A stretch of 64,000 bases of DNA from assembly GCF_018729255.1 (NCBI RefSeq), contig NZ_CP076060.1, positions 434,001-498,000 of the forward strand. Reading direction: 5' to 3'. This document shows, in pieces, positions 8,712 to 18,121 of this stretch. This stretch comes from Cupriavidus sp. EM10. GTDB taxonomy: Bacteria; Pseudomonadota; Gammaproteobacteria; Burkholderiales; Burkholderiaceae. Positions within the stretch are counted from its first letter, which is position 1. The number at the start of each line of letters is the position of its first letter. Both the position numbers and the translations under genes were made by a program. The notes under the pieces are model-generated. The model saw nothing but the letters and a program-made list of their open reading frames with translations. It had not been told where the DNA came from and searched no databases.

Positions 8712-9668
8712 ATGGAAATCAAATGGCTTGAAGACTTCGTCAGCCTGGCCGAGACGCACAGCTTCTCGCGCTCGGCCGAACTGCGGCACGTCACGCAACC
8801 GGCGTTCTCGCGGCGCATCCAGTCGCTGGAGGCCTGGGTTGGCACCGAGCTGATCGACCGCTCCAGCTATCCCACCAGCCTGACCGACGCCGGCAAGGTG
8901 TTCTACGAACAGGCGCTGGCGATGCTGGCGCAGGTCAGCGAAACCCGCGCGTTGATGCGCGGCCAGCGGTCGGCCAACGCCCAGGTGCTTGAATTCGCGG
9001 TGCCGCACACGCTGTCGCTGACGTTCTTCCCCGAATGGCTCAAGGGCGTGGAGCGCAAGCTGGGCACGCTGCCATGCCGTCTGCGCGCGCTGAATGTCCA
9101 CGATGCGGTGCTGATGCTGGTGGAAGGCGGCTGCGACCTGGTCATGGTCTATCACCACCCGCGCCAGGCGATCCAGCTCGATCCCGCGCACTACGACATG
9201 CTCGTGCTCGGCACCGAGCGCCTGTCGCCGTACAGCGTGCCCGACGCCACGGGCCGCCCGCTGTTCCGGCTGCCGGGCACCGACAAGAAGCCGGTGCCGT
9301 TCCTCAGCTACACGCCCAATGCGTTCCTGGGCCGGATGGTGGACATGCTGCTGGCCGAGTCCGCCGATTCGCTGAAGCTCGACAAATGCTACGAAACCGA
9401 TATGGCTGAAGCGCTCAAGGTCATGGCCCTGGCGGGCCACGGCATGGCATTTCTGCCAGAAAGCGCGGTGCGCGAGGATGTCGCGGCCGGCCGGCTGGTG
9501 CGGGCCGAAGCGGCGCGCGGGCTGCCGCAATCGATCGACATGGAGATCCGGCTCTACCGCGAGCGGCCCGGCGAGAACGGCGAGCGGCGCGGCAGCCAGC
9601 TCAGGCGCAAGCGGCAGCTGGTGGACAAGGTATGGGCGGCGCTGGTTGCCCCGTCAACGCCGGGTTGA
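8712..9668 (+). CDS. LysR family transcriptional regulator
   Basis: A 318-residue LysR-type regulator. The N-terminal helix-turn-helix is MEIKWLEDFVSLAETHSFSR followed by LRHVTQPAFSRRIQSLE. The effector domain spans roughly residues 90-300. The start at MEIKW was chosen because LysR proteins begin just before this helix; an upstream in-frame ATG would add 15 unrelated residues. The gene diverges from the thiol dioxygenase, the usual arrangement for a LysR protein and its target, so regulation of that gene is a reasonable inference. Confidence 0.92.
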   Translation: MEIKWLEDFVSLAETHSFSRSAELRHVTQPAFSRRIQSLEAWVGTELIDRSSYPTSLTDAGKVFYEQALAMLAQVSETRALMRGQRSANAQVLEFAVPHTLSLTFFPEWLKGVERKLGTLPCRLRALNVHDAVLMLVEGGCDLVMVYHHPRQAIQLDPAHYDMLVLGTERLSPYSVPDATGRPLFRLPGTDKKPVPFLSYTPNAFLGRMVDMLLAESADSLKLDKCYETDMAEALKVMALAGHGMAFLPESAVREDVAAGRLVRAEAARGLPQSIDMEIRLYRERPGENGERRGSQLRRKRQLVDKVWAALVAPSTPG

Positions 9669-9798
9669 AGGGCGTCGGCCGGCATCCGAACGTTATGCAA
9701 GCCTTGCATAACCGTTGCGGGGCGGATGATCAAACGGCATTGGATTCGGGGATGGGGGCGCCGATATGCTCCGTGTCACCTTCACTCGGAAACCAACG

Positions 9799-11106
9799 AT
9801 GTCTTCCGCAGCACCGACGCAAAACGTCTCCAATGCTCACGCCCTGCCTTCGTACCTGAACGCCGACAACCTCGGCCCGTGGGGCATTTACCTGCAGCAA
9901 GTCGACCGTGTCACGCCTTACCTGGGTTCGCTGGCACGCTGGGTTGAAACCCTGAAGCGCCCGAAGCGCGCGCTGATCGTCGACGTACCCATCGAGCTGG
10001 ACAACGGCACCATCGCCCACTTCGAAGGCTACCGGGTGCAGCACAACCTGTCGCGCGGCCCGGGCAAGGGCGGCGTGCGCTTCCACCAGGACGTGACGCT
10101 GTCCGAGGTGATGGCCCTGTCCGCGTGGATGTCGGTGAAAAACGCGGCCGTGAACGTGCCCTACGGCGGTGCCAAGGGCGGCATCCGCGTGGACCCGCGC
10201 ACGCTGTCGCACGCCGAACTGGAACGCCTGACGCGCCGCTACACCAGCGAAATCAACCTGATCATCGGGCCGACCAAGGACATTCCGGCGCCGGACGTGA
10301 ACACCAACGCCCAGGTCATGGCCTGGATGATGGACACCTACTCGATGAACTCGGGCAGCACCGCTACCGGCGTGGTGACCGGCAAGCCGATCTCGCTGGG
10401 CGGCTCGCTGGGTCGTCACGAGGCTACCGGCCGCGGCGTGTTCGTGGTTGGCTCGGAGGCCGCCCGCAACCTGGGCATGGAAGTCAAGGGCGCACGCGTG
10501 GCCGTGCAGGGCTTCGGCAACGTGGGTGCCGTGGCCGCCAAGCTGTTCCATGAGGCTGGCGCCAAGGTCGTGGCCGTGCAGGACCACCGCACCACGCTGT
10601 TCGACCCGGCCGGCCTGGATATCCCGGCGATGATGGAATATTCGTCGCACAGCGGCACCATCGAGGGCTACCGCGCCGAAGTGCTGAAGGGCGACCAGTT
10701 CTGGGAAGTCGACTGCGACATCCTGATCCCGGCCGCGCTGGAAGGCCAGATCACGGCCGAAAACGCGCCGAAGATCACGGCCAAGCTGGTGATCGAGGGC
10801 GCCAACGGCCCGACCACGCCGCAGGCCGACGACATCCTGCGCGAGCGCAATATCCTGGTCTGCCCGGACGTGATCGCCAACGCCGGCGGCGTGACGGTGT
10901 CCTATTTCGAGTGGGTGCAGGACTTCTCGAGCTTCTTCTGGACCGAGGAAGAAATCAACGAGCGCCTGGTACGGATCATGCAAGAAGCCTTCCGGGCGAT
11001 CTGGCAGGTGGCCCAGGACAACAAGGTCACGCTGCGGACGGCCGCGTTCATCGTCGCCTGTACCCGCATCCTTCAGGCGCGCGAAATGCGCGGCCTGTAT
11101 CCCTGA
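9799..11106 (+). CDS. gdhA: glutamate dehydrogenase
   Basis: A 435-residue Glu/Leu/Phe/Val dehydrogenase that interconverts glutamate with 2-oxoglutarate and ammonium. The glycine-rich substrate site [11 protein letters not shown] is at residues 86-96, and the catalytic lysine lies in [10 protein letters not shown] (K126). The Rossmann motif is [12 protein letters not shown]. The length and absence of extra domains match the hexameric catabolic-type family of Burkholderiales. I used the ATG at MSSAAP; an ATG 11 codons upstream is also in frame. A strong terminator follows, and the glutamate/aspartate importer gltIJKL lies directly downstream. Confidence 0.95.
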   Translation: MSSAAPTQNVSNAHALPSYLNADNLGPWGIYLQQVDRVTPYLGSLARWVETLKRPKRALIVDVPIELDNGTIAHFEGYRVQHNLSRGPGKGGVRFHQDVTLSEVMALSAWMSVKNAAVNVPYGGAKGGIRVDPRTLSHAELERLTRRYTSEINLIIGPTKDIPAPDVNTNAQVMAWMMDTYSMNSGSTATGVVTGKPISLGGSLGRHEATGRGVFVVGSEAARNLGMEVKGARVAVQGFGNVGAVAAKLFHEAGAKVVAVQDHRTTLFDPAGLDIPAMMEYSSHSGTIEGYRAEVLKGDQFWEVDCDILIPAALEGQITAENAPKITAKLVIEGANGPTTPQADDILRERNILVCPDVIANAGGVTVSYFEWVQDFSSFFWTEEEINERLVRIMQEAFRAIWQVAQDNKVTLRTAAFIVACTRILQAREMRGLYP

Positions 11107-11180
11107 TGCAGGGGGTCAAGGTACGGGAGGCCGGCGCTGCTGCAATGCAGCAAATGCGGCCCCCGTCCTGATTCACTGAG

Positions 11181-11219
11181 AATCGGCGACCGGACCTGTT
11201 CCGGTCGCCGATTTTTTTA
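11181..11219 (+). terminator. rho-independent terminator of gdhA
   Basis: A perfect 13-bp stem (AATCGGCGACCGG and its complement) with a seven-base loop, followed by a run of Ts. It lies 75 bases after the gdhA stop and separates gdhA from gltIJKL. Confidence 0.93.
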
Positions 11220-11327
11220 TTGGCGCCGCATTGGGAAACTTGCAATACGACGTTTGCACTTGTGTCTCATTTTGGCGCATTGCCGCGAAACGCTGCCGGA
11301 AATGGCACCAGTTAGGGGAAAAACCCG

Positions 11328-11356
11328 TTGTCTTGGGTGACGAGCTAAGCAATACT
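11328..11356 (+). promoter_or_regulatory. possible sigma-70 promoter of gltIJKL
   Basis: TTGTCT and AATACT are separated by 17 bases, about 60 bases before the gltI start. The -10 match is moderate. This 312-base gap holds the gdhA terminator, this candidate and the gltI ribosome site AAGGAG; I see no gene in it. Confidence 0.45.
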
Positions 11357-11418
11357 GTTTCGCCGGCGGGCTGTCTGTTACAGTCGCGCCTTTCTCTCTT
11401 CATGGTCAAGGAGATGTT

Positions 11419-12318
11419 ATGAATGTTGCCAAGTTGGCTGGCCTGATGATTGCGGCAGGCATGCTATGCGCGAGCGCACAGGCAGCCGAGCCGCTGACGG
11501 GTACGCTGCAGAAGATCAAGGATACGGGTGTCATCACGCTGGGTGTGCGGGACTCTTCGATTCCGTTCAACTACAACCTGGGCGGTGTGCGCCAGGTAGG
11601 CTATTCCTACGATATCAACATGAAGATCGTGGAAGCCATCAAGGACCAGCTGAAGCTGCCGAACCTGCAGGTCAAGGAAATCCCGATCACCTCGCAGAAC
11701 CGCATCACGCTGCTGCAGAACGGCACGATCGACATCGAGTGCGGCTCGACGACGAACAACCTCGAGCGCCAGAAGCAGGCATCGTTCACCACCAGCATCT
11801 TCATCATCGGCACGCGCATCATGGTGAAGAAGGACGGCGGCATCAAGGACTGGGCCGACCTGAAGGGCAAGAACGTGGTGACCACGGCCGGTACGACGTC
11901 GGAGCGCCTGCTGCGCAAGATGAACGACGACCAGAAGCTGGGCATGAACATCATCAGCACCAAGGACCATGGCCAGTCGTTCCTGACGCTGGAATCGGGC
12001 CGTGCCGTGGCGTTCATGATGGACGACGCGCTGCTCTACGGCGAGCGCGCCAAGGCCAAGAACCCGAACGACTGGATCGTGGTGGGCAAGCCCCAGTCGC
12101 GTGAATCGTACGGCTGCATGATCCGCAAGGACGACGCCCCGTTCAAGAAGCTGTCCGACAACGTGATCACCGGCCTGATGAAGGACGGACAGGTCAACGC
12201 GATGTACACCAAGTGGTTCCAGCAACCGGTGCCGCCGAAGGGCCTGAACCTGGACTTCCCGCTGTCCGACGACATGAAGGCGCTCTTCAAGAACCCGAAC
12301 GACAAGGCACTCGACTGA
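11419..12318 (+). CDS. gltI: glutamate/aspartate ABC transporter substrate-binding protein
   Basis: A 299-residue periplasmic binding protein with a signal peptide cut near AQA-A at residues 20-23. The mature part has the family-3 solute-binding fold. VITLGVRDSSIPFNYN and the SYDINMKIVEAI block are typical of GltI. It captures glutamate and aspartate for the GltJKL importer encoded next. AAGGAG lies six bases before the ATG. The pairing with glutamate dehydrogenase upstream suggests joint use of glutamate as carbon and nitrogen source. Confidence 0.94.
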   Translation: MNVAKLAGLMIAAGMLCASAQAAEPLTGTLQKIKDTGVITLGVRDSSIPFNYNLGGVRQVGYSYDINMKIVEAIKDQLKLPNLQVKEIPITSQNRITLLQNGTIDIECGSTTNNLERQKQASFTTSIFIIGTRIMVKKDGGIKDWADLKGKNVVTTAGTTSERLLRKMNDDQKLGMNIISTKDHGQSFLTLESGRAVAFMMDDALLYGERAKAKNPNDWIVVGKPQSRESYGCMIRKDDAPFKKLSDNVITGLMKDGQVNAMYTKWFQQPVPPKGLNLDFPLSDDMKALFKNPNDKALD

Positions 12319-12382
12319 TCTGCGCGATTGGAGCAGTGCGAAACGGAAGGAGCAGTCCTTCCGTTTCTTTTGAGGACGCACT

Positions 12383-13111
12383 ATGGATTACGTTTTTCAC
12401 TGGGGAGTCTTCCTCGAGCAGGCCGCTTCCAACGAGACGTACCTGGACTGGATGATTTCCGGTCTGAAGGTCACGATCGCGCTGGGCCTGTCTTCGTGGG
12501 TGATCGCTCTCGTCATCGGCTCCGTGCTGGGTGTGCTCCGCACCGTGCCGAACAGGTGGCTGTCGGGGTTTGCGGCCACCTACGTCGAGATCTTCCGCAA
12601 TATTCCGCTGCTGGTGCAGCTATTCATCTGGTACTTCGTCGGCCCCGAGCTGCTGCCCGGCGGCGAAGCCATCAAGCAGATGAACCCGTTCACCCAGCAG
12701 TTCCTGGCAGCCATGATCTGCCTGGGCACCTTCACGGCCGCCCGGGTTTGCGAACAGGTGCGCTCGGGTATCAATTCGCTGCCGCGCGGCCAGAAGAACG
12801 CCGGCCTGGCCATGGGTTTCACGCTGGCCCAGACGTACCGCCACGTGCTGCTGCCGATGGCGTTCCGCGTCATCGTGCCGCCGATCACGTCCGAATTCCT
12901 GAACATCTTCAAGAACTCGGCCGTGGCGTCGACGATCGGCCTGCTGGAACTGGCCGCGCAGGGCCGCCAGCTGGTGGACTACACCGCGCGCCCGTATGAA
13001 TCGTTCATCGCGGTCACGCTGCTGTACGCCCTGATCAACTTCACGGTGATGTTCCTGATGCGCTGGGTGGAACGCCGTACCCGCGTGCCGGGCTTCATCG
13101 GCGGCAAGTAA
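12383..13111 (+). CDS. gltJ: glutamate/aspartate ABC transporter permease GltJ
   Basis: A 242-residue inner-membrane permease of the polar amino-acid class. It carries the motif [19 protein letters not shown] near residue 75 and the EAA loop [20 protein letters not shown] that docks on the ATPase. It forms a heterodimer with GltK. It is 64 bases after gltI and 11 bases before gltK in one operon. Confidence 0.94.
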   Translation: MDYVFHWGVFLEQAASNETYLDWMISGLKVTIALGLSSWVIALVIGSVLGVLRTVPNRWLSGFAATYVEIFRNIPLLVQLFIWYFVGPELLPGGEAIKQMNPFTQQFLAAMICLGTFTAARVCEQVRSGINSLPRGQKNAGLAMGFTLAQTYRHVLLPMAFRVIVPPITSEFLNIFKNSAVASTIGLLELAAQGRQLVDYTARPYESFIAVTLLYALINFTVMFLMRWVERRTRVPGFIGGK

Positions 13112-13122
13112 GGAGCTGGAAC

Positions 13123-13806
13123 ATGGCATACGAATTTGATTTCAGCTCGATCAACGCGTCGACGCTGCATGTGCTGGGCGAAGGCATGATGGTGTCGCTG
13201 AAGATCACCGTGACCGCGGTGATCGTCGGCATCGTCTGGGGCACCATCCTGGCGATGATGCGCCTGTCGTCGAGCAAGCCGCTGAACTGGTTTGCGCAGG
13301 GGTATGTGACGCTGTTCCGGTCTATCCCGCTGGTCATGGTGCTGTTGTGGTTCTTCCTGATCATCCCGCAGCTGCTGCAGAAGGTGTTCAACCTGAACGC
13401 GGCGTCGGACCTGCGCATGACATCCGCGCTGATCGCGTTCTCGCTGTTCGAGGCCGCGTACTACTCGGAAATCATCCGCGCCGGTATCCAGAGCGTGTCG
13501 CGCGGGCAGATGTTCGCCGCGCAGGCGCTGGGCATGACCTATGGCCAGACCATGCGCCTGGTGGTGCTGCCGCAGGCGTTCCGCAACATGGTGCCGCTGC
13601 TGCTGACGCAGGGCATCATCCTGTTCCAGGATACGTCGCTGGTCTACGTGAGCGCGCTGGCGGACTTCTTCGGCCAGGCCTACGGCATTGGCGAGCGTGA
13701 CGGCCGTATCGTGGAGATGCTGCTGTTCGCCGGCCTCGTGTACTTCATCATTTGTTTCTCCGCTTCGCTGCTGGTCAAGCGTTATCAGAAAAAGGTGGCC
13801 GTATGA
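13123..13806 (+). CDS. gltK: glutamate/aspartate ABC transporter permease GltK
   Basis: A 227-residue permease, partner of GltJ. It shows the same class motif ([15 protein letters not shown]) and an EAA loop ([19 protein letters not shown]). Its stop overlaps the gltL start as ATGA, indicating translational coupling. An alternative frame inside it is not coding. Confidence 0.94.
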   Translation: MAYEFDFSSINASTLHVLGEGMMVSLKITVTAVIVGIVWGTILAMMRLSSSKPLNWFAQGYVTLFRSIPLVMVLLWFFLIIPQLLQKVFNLNAASDLRMTSALIAFSLFEAAYYSEIIRAGIQSVSRGQMFAAQALGMTYGQTMRLVVLPQAFRNMVPLLLTQGIILFQDTSLVYVSALADFFGQAYGIGERDGRIVEMLLFAGLVYFIICFSASLLVKRYQKKVAV

Positions 13807-14537
13807 TCGAAATTAATAACGTTTCCAAGTGGTACGGCGCCTTCCAGGTGCTGACGGACTGCACCACAAAGGTTGCCAAGGGCGAAGTGGTGGTGGTGTG
13901 CGGCCCGTCGGGTTCGGGCAAGTCGACGCTGATCAAGACCGTCAACGCGCTGGAGCCGTTCCAGAAGGGCGACATCCTGGTCGACGGCACGTCGGTGGGC
14001 AACCCGAAGACCAACCTGCCCAAGCTGCGCTCGCGCGTGGGCATGGTGTTCCAGAACTTCGAACTGTTCCCGCACCTGTCGATCACCGAGAACCTGACCA
14101 TCGCGCAGATGAAGGTGCTGGGCCGCTCGAAGGAAGAGGCGACCGCCAAGGGCCTGAAGTACCTGGAGCGCGTGGGCCTGAAGAGCCAGGCGTCGAAGTA
14201 TCCTGGCCAGCTGTCGGGCGGCCAGCAGCAGCGCGTGGCCATTGCCCGGGCGCTGTCGATGGATCCGATCTGCATGCTGTTCGATGAACCGACGTCGGCG
14301 CTGGACCCGGAAATGGTGAACGAAGTGCTGGACGTGATGGTGCAGCTGGCGCAGGAAGGCATGACCATGATGTGCGTGACCCACGAAATGGGTTTCGCCC
14401 GCAAGGTGGCCAACCGCGTGATCTTCATGGACGCCGGCAAGATCGTCGAGGACTGCGCGAAGGAAGAGTTCTTCGGCAACATCGACACCCGCTCGGAACG
14501 CGCCCGCCAGTTCCTGTCGAAGATCCTGCATCACTGA
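13803..14537 (+). CDS. gltL: glutamate/aspartate ABC transporter ATP-binding protein
   Basis: A 244-residue ATPase of the polar amino-acid importer class. Walker A is [11 protein letters not shown], the Q-loop [11 protein letters not shown], the signature [10 protein letters not shown], Walker [12 protein letters not shown] and the H-loop [12 protein letters not shown]. It is the last gene of gltIJKL. I chose the ATG overlapping the gltK stop, because [17 protein letters not shown] is the standard N-terminus. Confidence 0.95.
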   Translation: MIEINNVSKWYGAFQVLTDCTTKVAKGEVVVVCGPSGSGKSTLIKTVNALEPFQKGDILVDGTSVGNPKTNLPKLRSRVGMVFQNFELFPHLSITENLTIAQMKVLGRSKEEATAKGLKYLERVGLKSQASKYPGQLSGGQQQRVAIARALSMDPICMLFDEPTSALDPEMVNEVLDVMVQLAQEGMTMMCVTHEMGFARKVANRVIFMDAGKIVEDCAKEEFFGNIDTRSERARQFLSKILHH

Positions 14538-14550
14538 AAGCCGTGAAACG

Positions 14551-14572
14551 GGCCGTCGGTTGTTTGACGGCC
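14551..14572 (+). terminator. hairpin after gltL
   Basis: A 7-bp stem (GGCCGTC with GACGGCC) and an eight-base loop, 13 bases after the gltL stop. There is no T-run, so it is a weak terminator candidate. Confidence 0.35.
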
Positions 14573-14620
14573 AACGCCGCACGCCACGCCCAGATGTGGC
14601 CAAACGGCGATGTCTTGGCT

Positions 14621-14644
14621 CTCTCTCCCCTCATGGGGAGAGAG
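14621..14644. repeat. REP-like palindrome, copy B (diverged)
   Basis: A perfect 10-bp inverted repeat (CTCTCTCCCC with its complement) around TCAT. The CTCCCC-type arms and the following GGGAGAGAGGGG relate it to the other REP copies. It lies between the convergent gltL and amidotransferase genes. Confidence 0.6.
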
Positions 14645-14741
14645 CGGGAGAGAGGGGTGGTTCAGCAAGGAACCACATCAAGCAGGGCCGTCGGTGTTAT
14701 CCAGCACGGTCGCGCCCGATACGCTCCCCTCTCCCCCAAGC

Positions 14742-14766
14742 CCCTCTCCCGCGCAGCGGGAGAGGG
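14742..14766. repeat. REP-like palindrome, copy C
   Basis: CCCTCTCCCGC and its perfect complement flank a three-base loop. The arm is identical to copies A (2087) and D (36365). Copies B and C sit about 100 bases apart between the convergent ends of gltL and the amidotransferase, the paired arrangement often seen for REP elements. Confidence 0.75.
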
Positions 14767-14787
14767 AGCAAACCACCCCCTTTCCCC

Positions 14788-15618
14788 TCAAGTACAAGCC
14801 GTATTCGCCGCGTTCTTCGCCTGCACCTCGGGCGGAATTGGCACCGTCCACGTCATGGTGGGCCTGCCGTCCTCGAACATGATCAGCTCGCCCGGCGCAA
14901 ACTGGGTCCACGTCTCGTTGTCGGTCAGCGGCGCGGTGGCGATCACGGCCACGCGGTCGTCCGGCGTGGTGACCTGCGCGAAATCGATCGACAGGTCCGC
15001 GTCGATCAGATGCGCCTTCGAGAACGGCCACTGCCTCACGATGTAGTACAGCCGTGTGGAGCAGTGCGCAAACAGTGCCTGGCCATTACATAGCAAAAAG
15101 TTGAAAACGCCGTGCAGCGTGATGTCGCGCGTGATGTCGGCCAGCGCGTGGCCCAGTTCGTTGAGCGGCGGCTGCGATCCTGGAAAGCGCTTGCGCAGCC
15201 CCTGCATCAGCGTGCAGAACGCCAGTTCGCTGTCGGTATCGCCCACCGGCTGGTAGACGCCGGACAGAAACGGCGTGAATCCCTTCAGGTCGCCGTTGTG
15301 GGCAAAGATCCAGTGCCGGCCCCACAGCTCGCGCATGAAAGGGTGGCAGTTTTCCAGCAGCACCGTGCCCTGGGTGGCCTTGCGGATATGGGAGATGACG
15401 TTTTTCGACTTGATCGGGTAGCGCTTGATCAGTTCCGCCACCGGCGACGTGCCGGCCGACTGGTTGTCGATGAACAGCCGGCAGGCCTTGTCCTCGAAGA
15501 ACGCCACGCCGAACCCGTCGGCATGATGGTCTGTCACGCCGCCGCGGGCGGCGAAGCCGGTAAAGGAAAACGTCACGTCGGTGGGCGTGGCGCAGTTCAT
15601 GCCTAGCAGCTGGCACAT
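14788..15618 (-). CDS. class II glutamine amidotransferase, YafJ-like
   Basis: A 276-residue class II (Ntn-type) glutamine amidotransferase domain protein. The start was fixed by MCQLLGMNC: the cysteine directly after Met is the catalytic nucleophile freed by Met removal. SHIRKATQGTV, HPFMRELWGRHWIFAHNGDL and DSELAFCTLM complete the glutaminase domain. No second synthase domain is present, as in YafJ. The nitrogen acceptor is unknown. It is divergent from the tartrate-dehydrogenase gene with about 120 bases between them. Confidence 0.88.
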   Translation of the reverse strand: MCQLLGMNCATPTDVTFSFTGFAARGGVTDHHADGFGVAFFEDKACRLFIDNQSAGTSPVAELIKRYPIKSKNVISHIRKATQGTVLLENCHPFMRELWGRHWIFAHNGDLKGFTPFLSGVYQPVGDTDSELAFCTLMQGLRKRFPGSQPPLNELGHALADITRDITLHGVFNFLLCNGQALFAHCSTRLYYIVRQWPFSKAHLIDADLSIDFAQVTTPDDRVAVIATAPLTDNETWTQFAPGELIMFEDGRPTMTWTVPIPPEVQAKNAANTACT

Positions 15619-15738
15619 GGCAATGGCACCGTGCGGCAGGGGCCTGCCGCTTTGCAATAGAATGCGGACATTATCCTGCGCGTGCCCGGCGCTGCCAAGC
15701 CGGGTGCCCGCGCCCCCGCCACTTCGCCCTTCCCAGCC

Positions 15739-16811
15739 ATGAGTCAATACAAGATCGCTGTCATTCCCGGAGACGGAATCGGAACGGAAGTGATGCCGGA
15801 AGGCATCCGTGTCATGGACGCCGCGGCGCGGCGCTTCGGCATCGACTTCCAGTGGGATCACTTCGACTTTTCCAGCTACGAATACTACGAGCGCCACGGC
15901 AAGATGCTGCCGGACGACTGGTTCGACACGCTGGTCAAGTACGACGCCATCTACTTTGGCGCGGTGGGCTGGCCGGCGAAGATTGCCGACCACGTGTCGC
16001 TGTGGGGCTCGCTGCTGCAGTTCCGCCGGTCGTTCGACCAGTACGTGAACCTGCGGCCCGTCCGCCTCATGCCGGGCATCAAGAGCCCCTGGCCGACCGC
16101 AAGCCCGGCGACATCGACTTCTATGTGGTGCGCGAGAACACCGAAGGCGAGTATTCCAGCATCGGCGGCCGGATGTTTCCGAACACCGAGCGCGAGATCG
16201 TGGTCCAGGAAACGGTGATGAGCCGGCATGGCGTGGACCGCATCCTGAAATTCGCGTTCGAACTGGCGCAAAAAAGGCCGAAGAAGCATCTCACGTCGGC
16301 CACCAAGTCCAATGGCATCTCGATCACGATGCCGTACTGGGACGAGCGCGTGGAGGCCATGGCCGCCAACTACCCGGGCCTGAAGGTCGACAAGTACCAC
16401 ATCGACATCCTGACCGCGCACTTCGTGCAGCATCCGGACTGGTTCGACGTGGTCGTGGCCAGCAACCTGTTCGGCGACATCCTGTCCGACCTGGGCCCGG
16501 CCTGCACGGGCACCATCGGCGTGGCGCCGTCGGGCAACATCAACCCCGACAAGGTCTATCCGAGCCTGTTCGAGCCGGTGCACGGCTCGGCGCCCGATAT
16601 CGCCGGCAAGGGCATCGCCAATCCGATCGGCCAGATCTGGTGCGGTGCAATGATGCTGGAACACCTGGGCCACGCCGACGCGGGCGCCGCCGTGCTGCAG
16701 ACCATCGAGAAGGTGCTGGCCGCCGGGCCGGGCCACGCGCCGCTGACGCGCGATATTGGTGGCACCGCCTCCACGTCCGATCTCGGACAGGCCATCGCGG
16801 AGGCGCTGTGA
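15739..16811 (+). CDS. ttuC: tartrate dehydrogenase / D-malate dehydrogenase family (apparent frameshift)
   Basis: An NAD-dependent beta-decarboxylating dehydrogenase of about 357 residues after restoring one base. The start MSQYKIAVIPGDGIGTEV carries the family glycine motif. Active-site residues appear in the second half (VVRENTEGEYSS; VVASNLFGDILSDLGP, with metal-binding Asp). The frame breaks after MPGIKSP: the C-run at about 16086-16089 has four Cs, and five would give LADRKPGDIDFYVVREN. The family oxidises tartrate, D-malate or isopropylmalate. The coupling to a glycerate kinase/hydroxypyruvate reductase gene favours tartrate. The break is most likely a sequencing error. Confidence 0.85.
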
Positions 16812-18106
16812 ACTTCCAGGGCTGCCCTCGCACATTGTTGGTCGAAAGCTTCCGCGCCGCCGTGGCGGCCGCCGATCCCCTTGAAATCGTCGCCAGCCAC
16901 CTGCCGCCGCCCCATGCCGGCGGCCGGACGCTGGTGGTGGGCGCCGGCAAGGCGGCCGCGTCGATGGCGCTGGCCGTGGAACGCGCCTACGCCGGCAAGG
17001 CCACGCTCGAAGGCGTGGTGGTCACGCGCTACGCGCACGGCCTGCCGACCGAACATATCCGCGTGATCGAGGCCGGCCATCCGGTGCCCGACGAAGCCGG
17101 CGAGCAGGCTGCCGCCGATATCCTGGCCCAGGTGCAGTCGCTGGGCCCGGACGACCGGCTGATCGTGCTGGTATCCGGCGGCGGATCTAGCCTGCTGTCG
17201 CTGCCGGCCGAAGGCATTCCGATGGCCGACCTGAAGGCCACCACGCGCGAATTGCTGCGCTGCGGGGCACCGATCACGGACATGAACATCGTCCGCAAGC
17301 ACGTCTCGCGCATCCAGGGCGGCCGTCTGGCGCAGGCCAGCCGCGCCCCGGTGACCACGCTGATCGTGTCGGACGTGGCGGGCGACGACCCCAGCGCCAT
17401 CGCATCGGGGCCGACAGTGCCGGACGCCAGCACCTATGCCGATGCACTGGCCATCCTCAAGCGCTTCGGCGCCACGGTGCCCGAAACGGTACAGTCGCAC
17501 CTGGAACGCGGCGCGCGCGGAGAGATCGCCGAAACGCCAACGCCGGGCGATCCACTGTTCGCGCGTGTGGACAATCGCATGATCGCCACGGCCCATGGCA
17601 GCCTGGAGGCCGCCGCCGCGCTGTTCCGCCGCCAGGGCATCCAGCCAGTGCTGCTGGGCGATACCGTGACAGGCGAGGCGCAGGAGGTGGCGCGCGTCTA
17701 CGCGGCACTGGTGCGCGAGATTCGCAAGTACAATGCGCCGTTCTCCGCGCCGGTGGTGCTGATTTCGGGCGGTGAATGCACGGTCACATTGCCGAGCGGT
17801 GCGTCGGAAGCGGCGCGTGGCGGGCGGTGTTCGGAATTCCTGCTGTCGCTGGCAATCGAACTGGACGGCGCCGCCAATATCCACGCGATCGCGGCCGATA
17901 CCGACGGTATCGACGGGTCCGAGGACAATGCCGGCGCGCTGCTGGCGCCCGATTCGCTGGCGCGCGCCGAGGCCGCCGGCGTATCCGCCCGCCAGAAGCT
18001 CGACGCGCACGATGCGTGGGGCTTCTTCAATGCCGTGGGCGACCTGGTGGTGACAGGCCCCACGCGCACCAATGTGAACGATTACCGCGCCATCCTGATT
18101 CTCTAA
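16808..18106 (+). CDS. ttuD: glycerate 2-kinase / TtuD family (MOFRL domain)
   Basis: A 432-residue protein of the GckA/TtuD family. The N-terminal DUF4147 domain includes TLVVGAGKAAASMALAVE and LVSGGGSSLLSLP. A C-terminal MOFRL domain (LISGGECTVTL, AADTDGIDGSEDNAGALL) follows. TtuD was named a hydroxypyruvate reductase in tartrate users; biochemically studied family members are glycerate 2-kinases. Translation appears to start at GTG overlapping the stop of the tartrate dehydrogenase (GTGA), so the pair is coupled and probably converts tartrate towards phosphoglycerate. Confidence 0.87.
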   Translation: MNFQGCPRTLLVESFRAAVAAADPLEIVASHLPPPHAGGRTLVVGAGKAAASMALAVERAYAGKATLEGVVVTRYAHGLPTEHIRVIEAGHPVPDEAGEQAAADILAQVQSLGPDDRLIVLVSGGGSSLLSLPAEGIPMADLKATTRELLRCGAPITDMNIVRKHVSRIQGGRLAQASRAPVTTLIVSDVAGDDPSAIASGPTVPDASTYADALAILKRFGATVPETVQSHLERGARGEIAETPTPGDPLFARVDNRMIATAHGSLEAAAALFRRQGIQPVLLGDTVTGEAQEVARVYAALVREIRKYNAPFSAPVVLISGGECTVTLPSGASEAARGGRCSEFLLSLAIELDGAANIHAIAADTDGIDGSEDNAGALLAPDSLARAEAAGVSARQKLDAHDAWGFFNAVGDLVVTGPTRTNVNDYRAILIL

Positions 18107-18121
18107 GTTGTGCTTGTCCCC

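Noticed and set aside
11353..11391. CTGT...ACAG words upstream of gltI as a second LexA box
   Set aside because: The spacing between CTGT and ACAG is not eight bases in any pairing.
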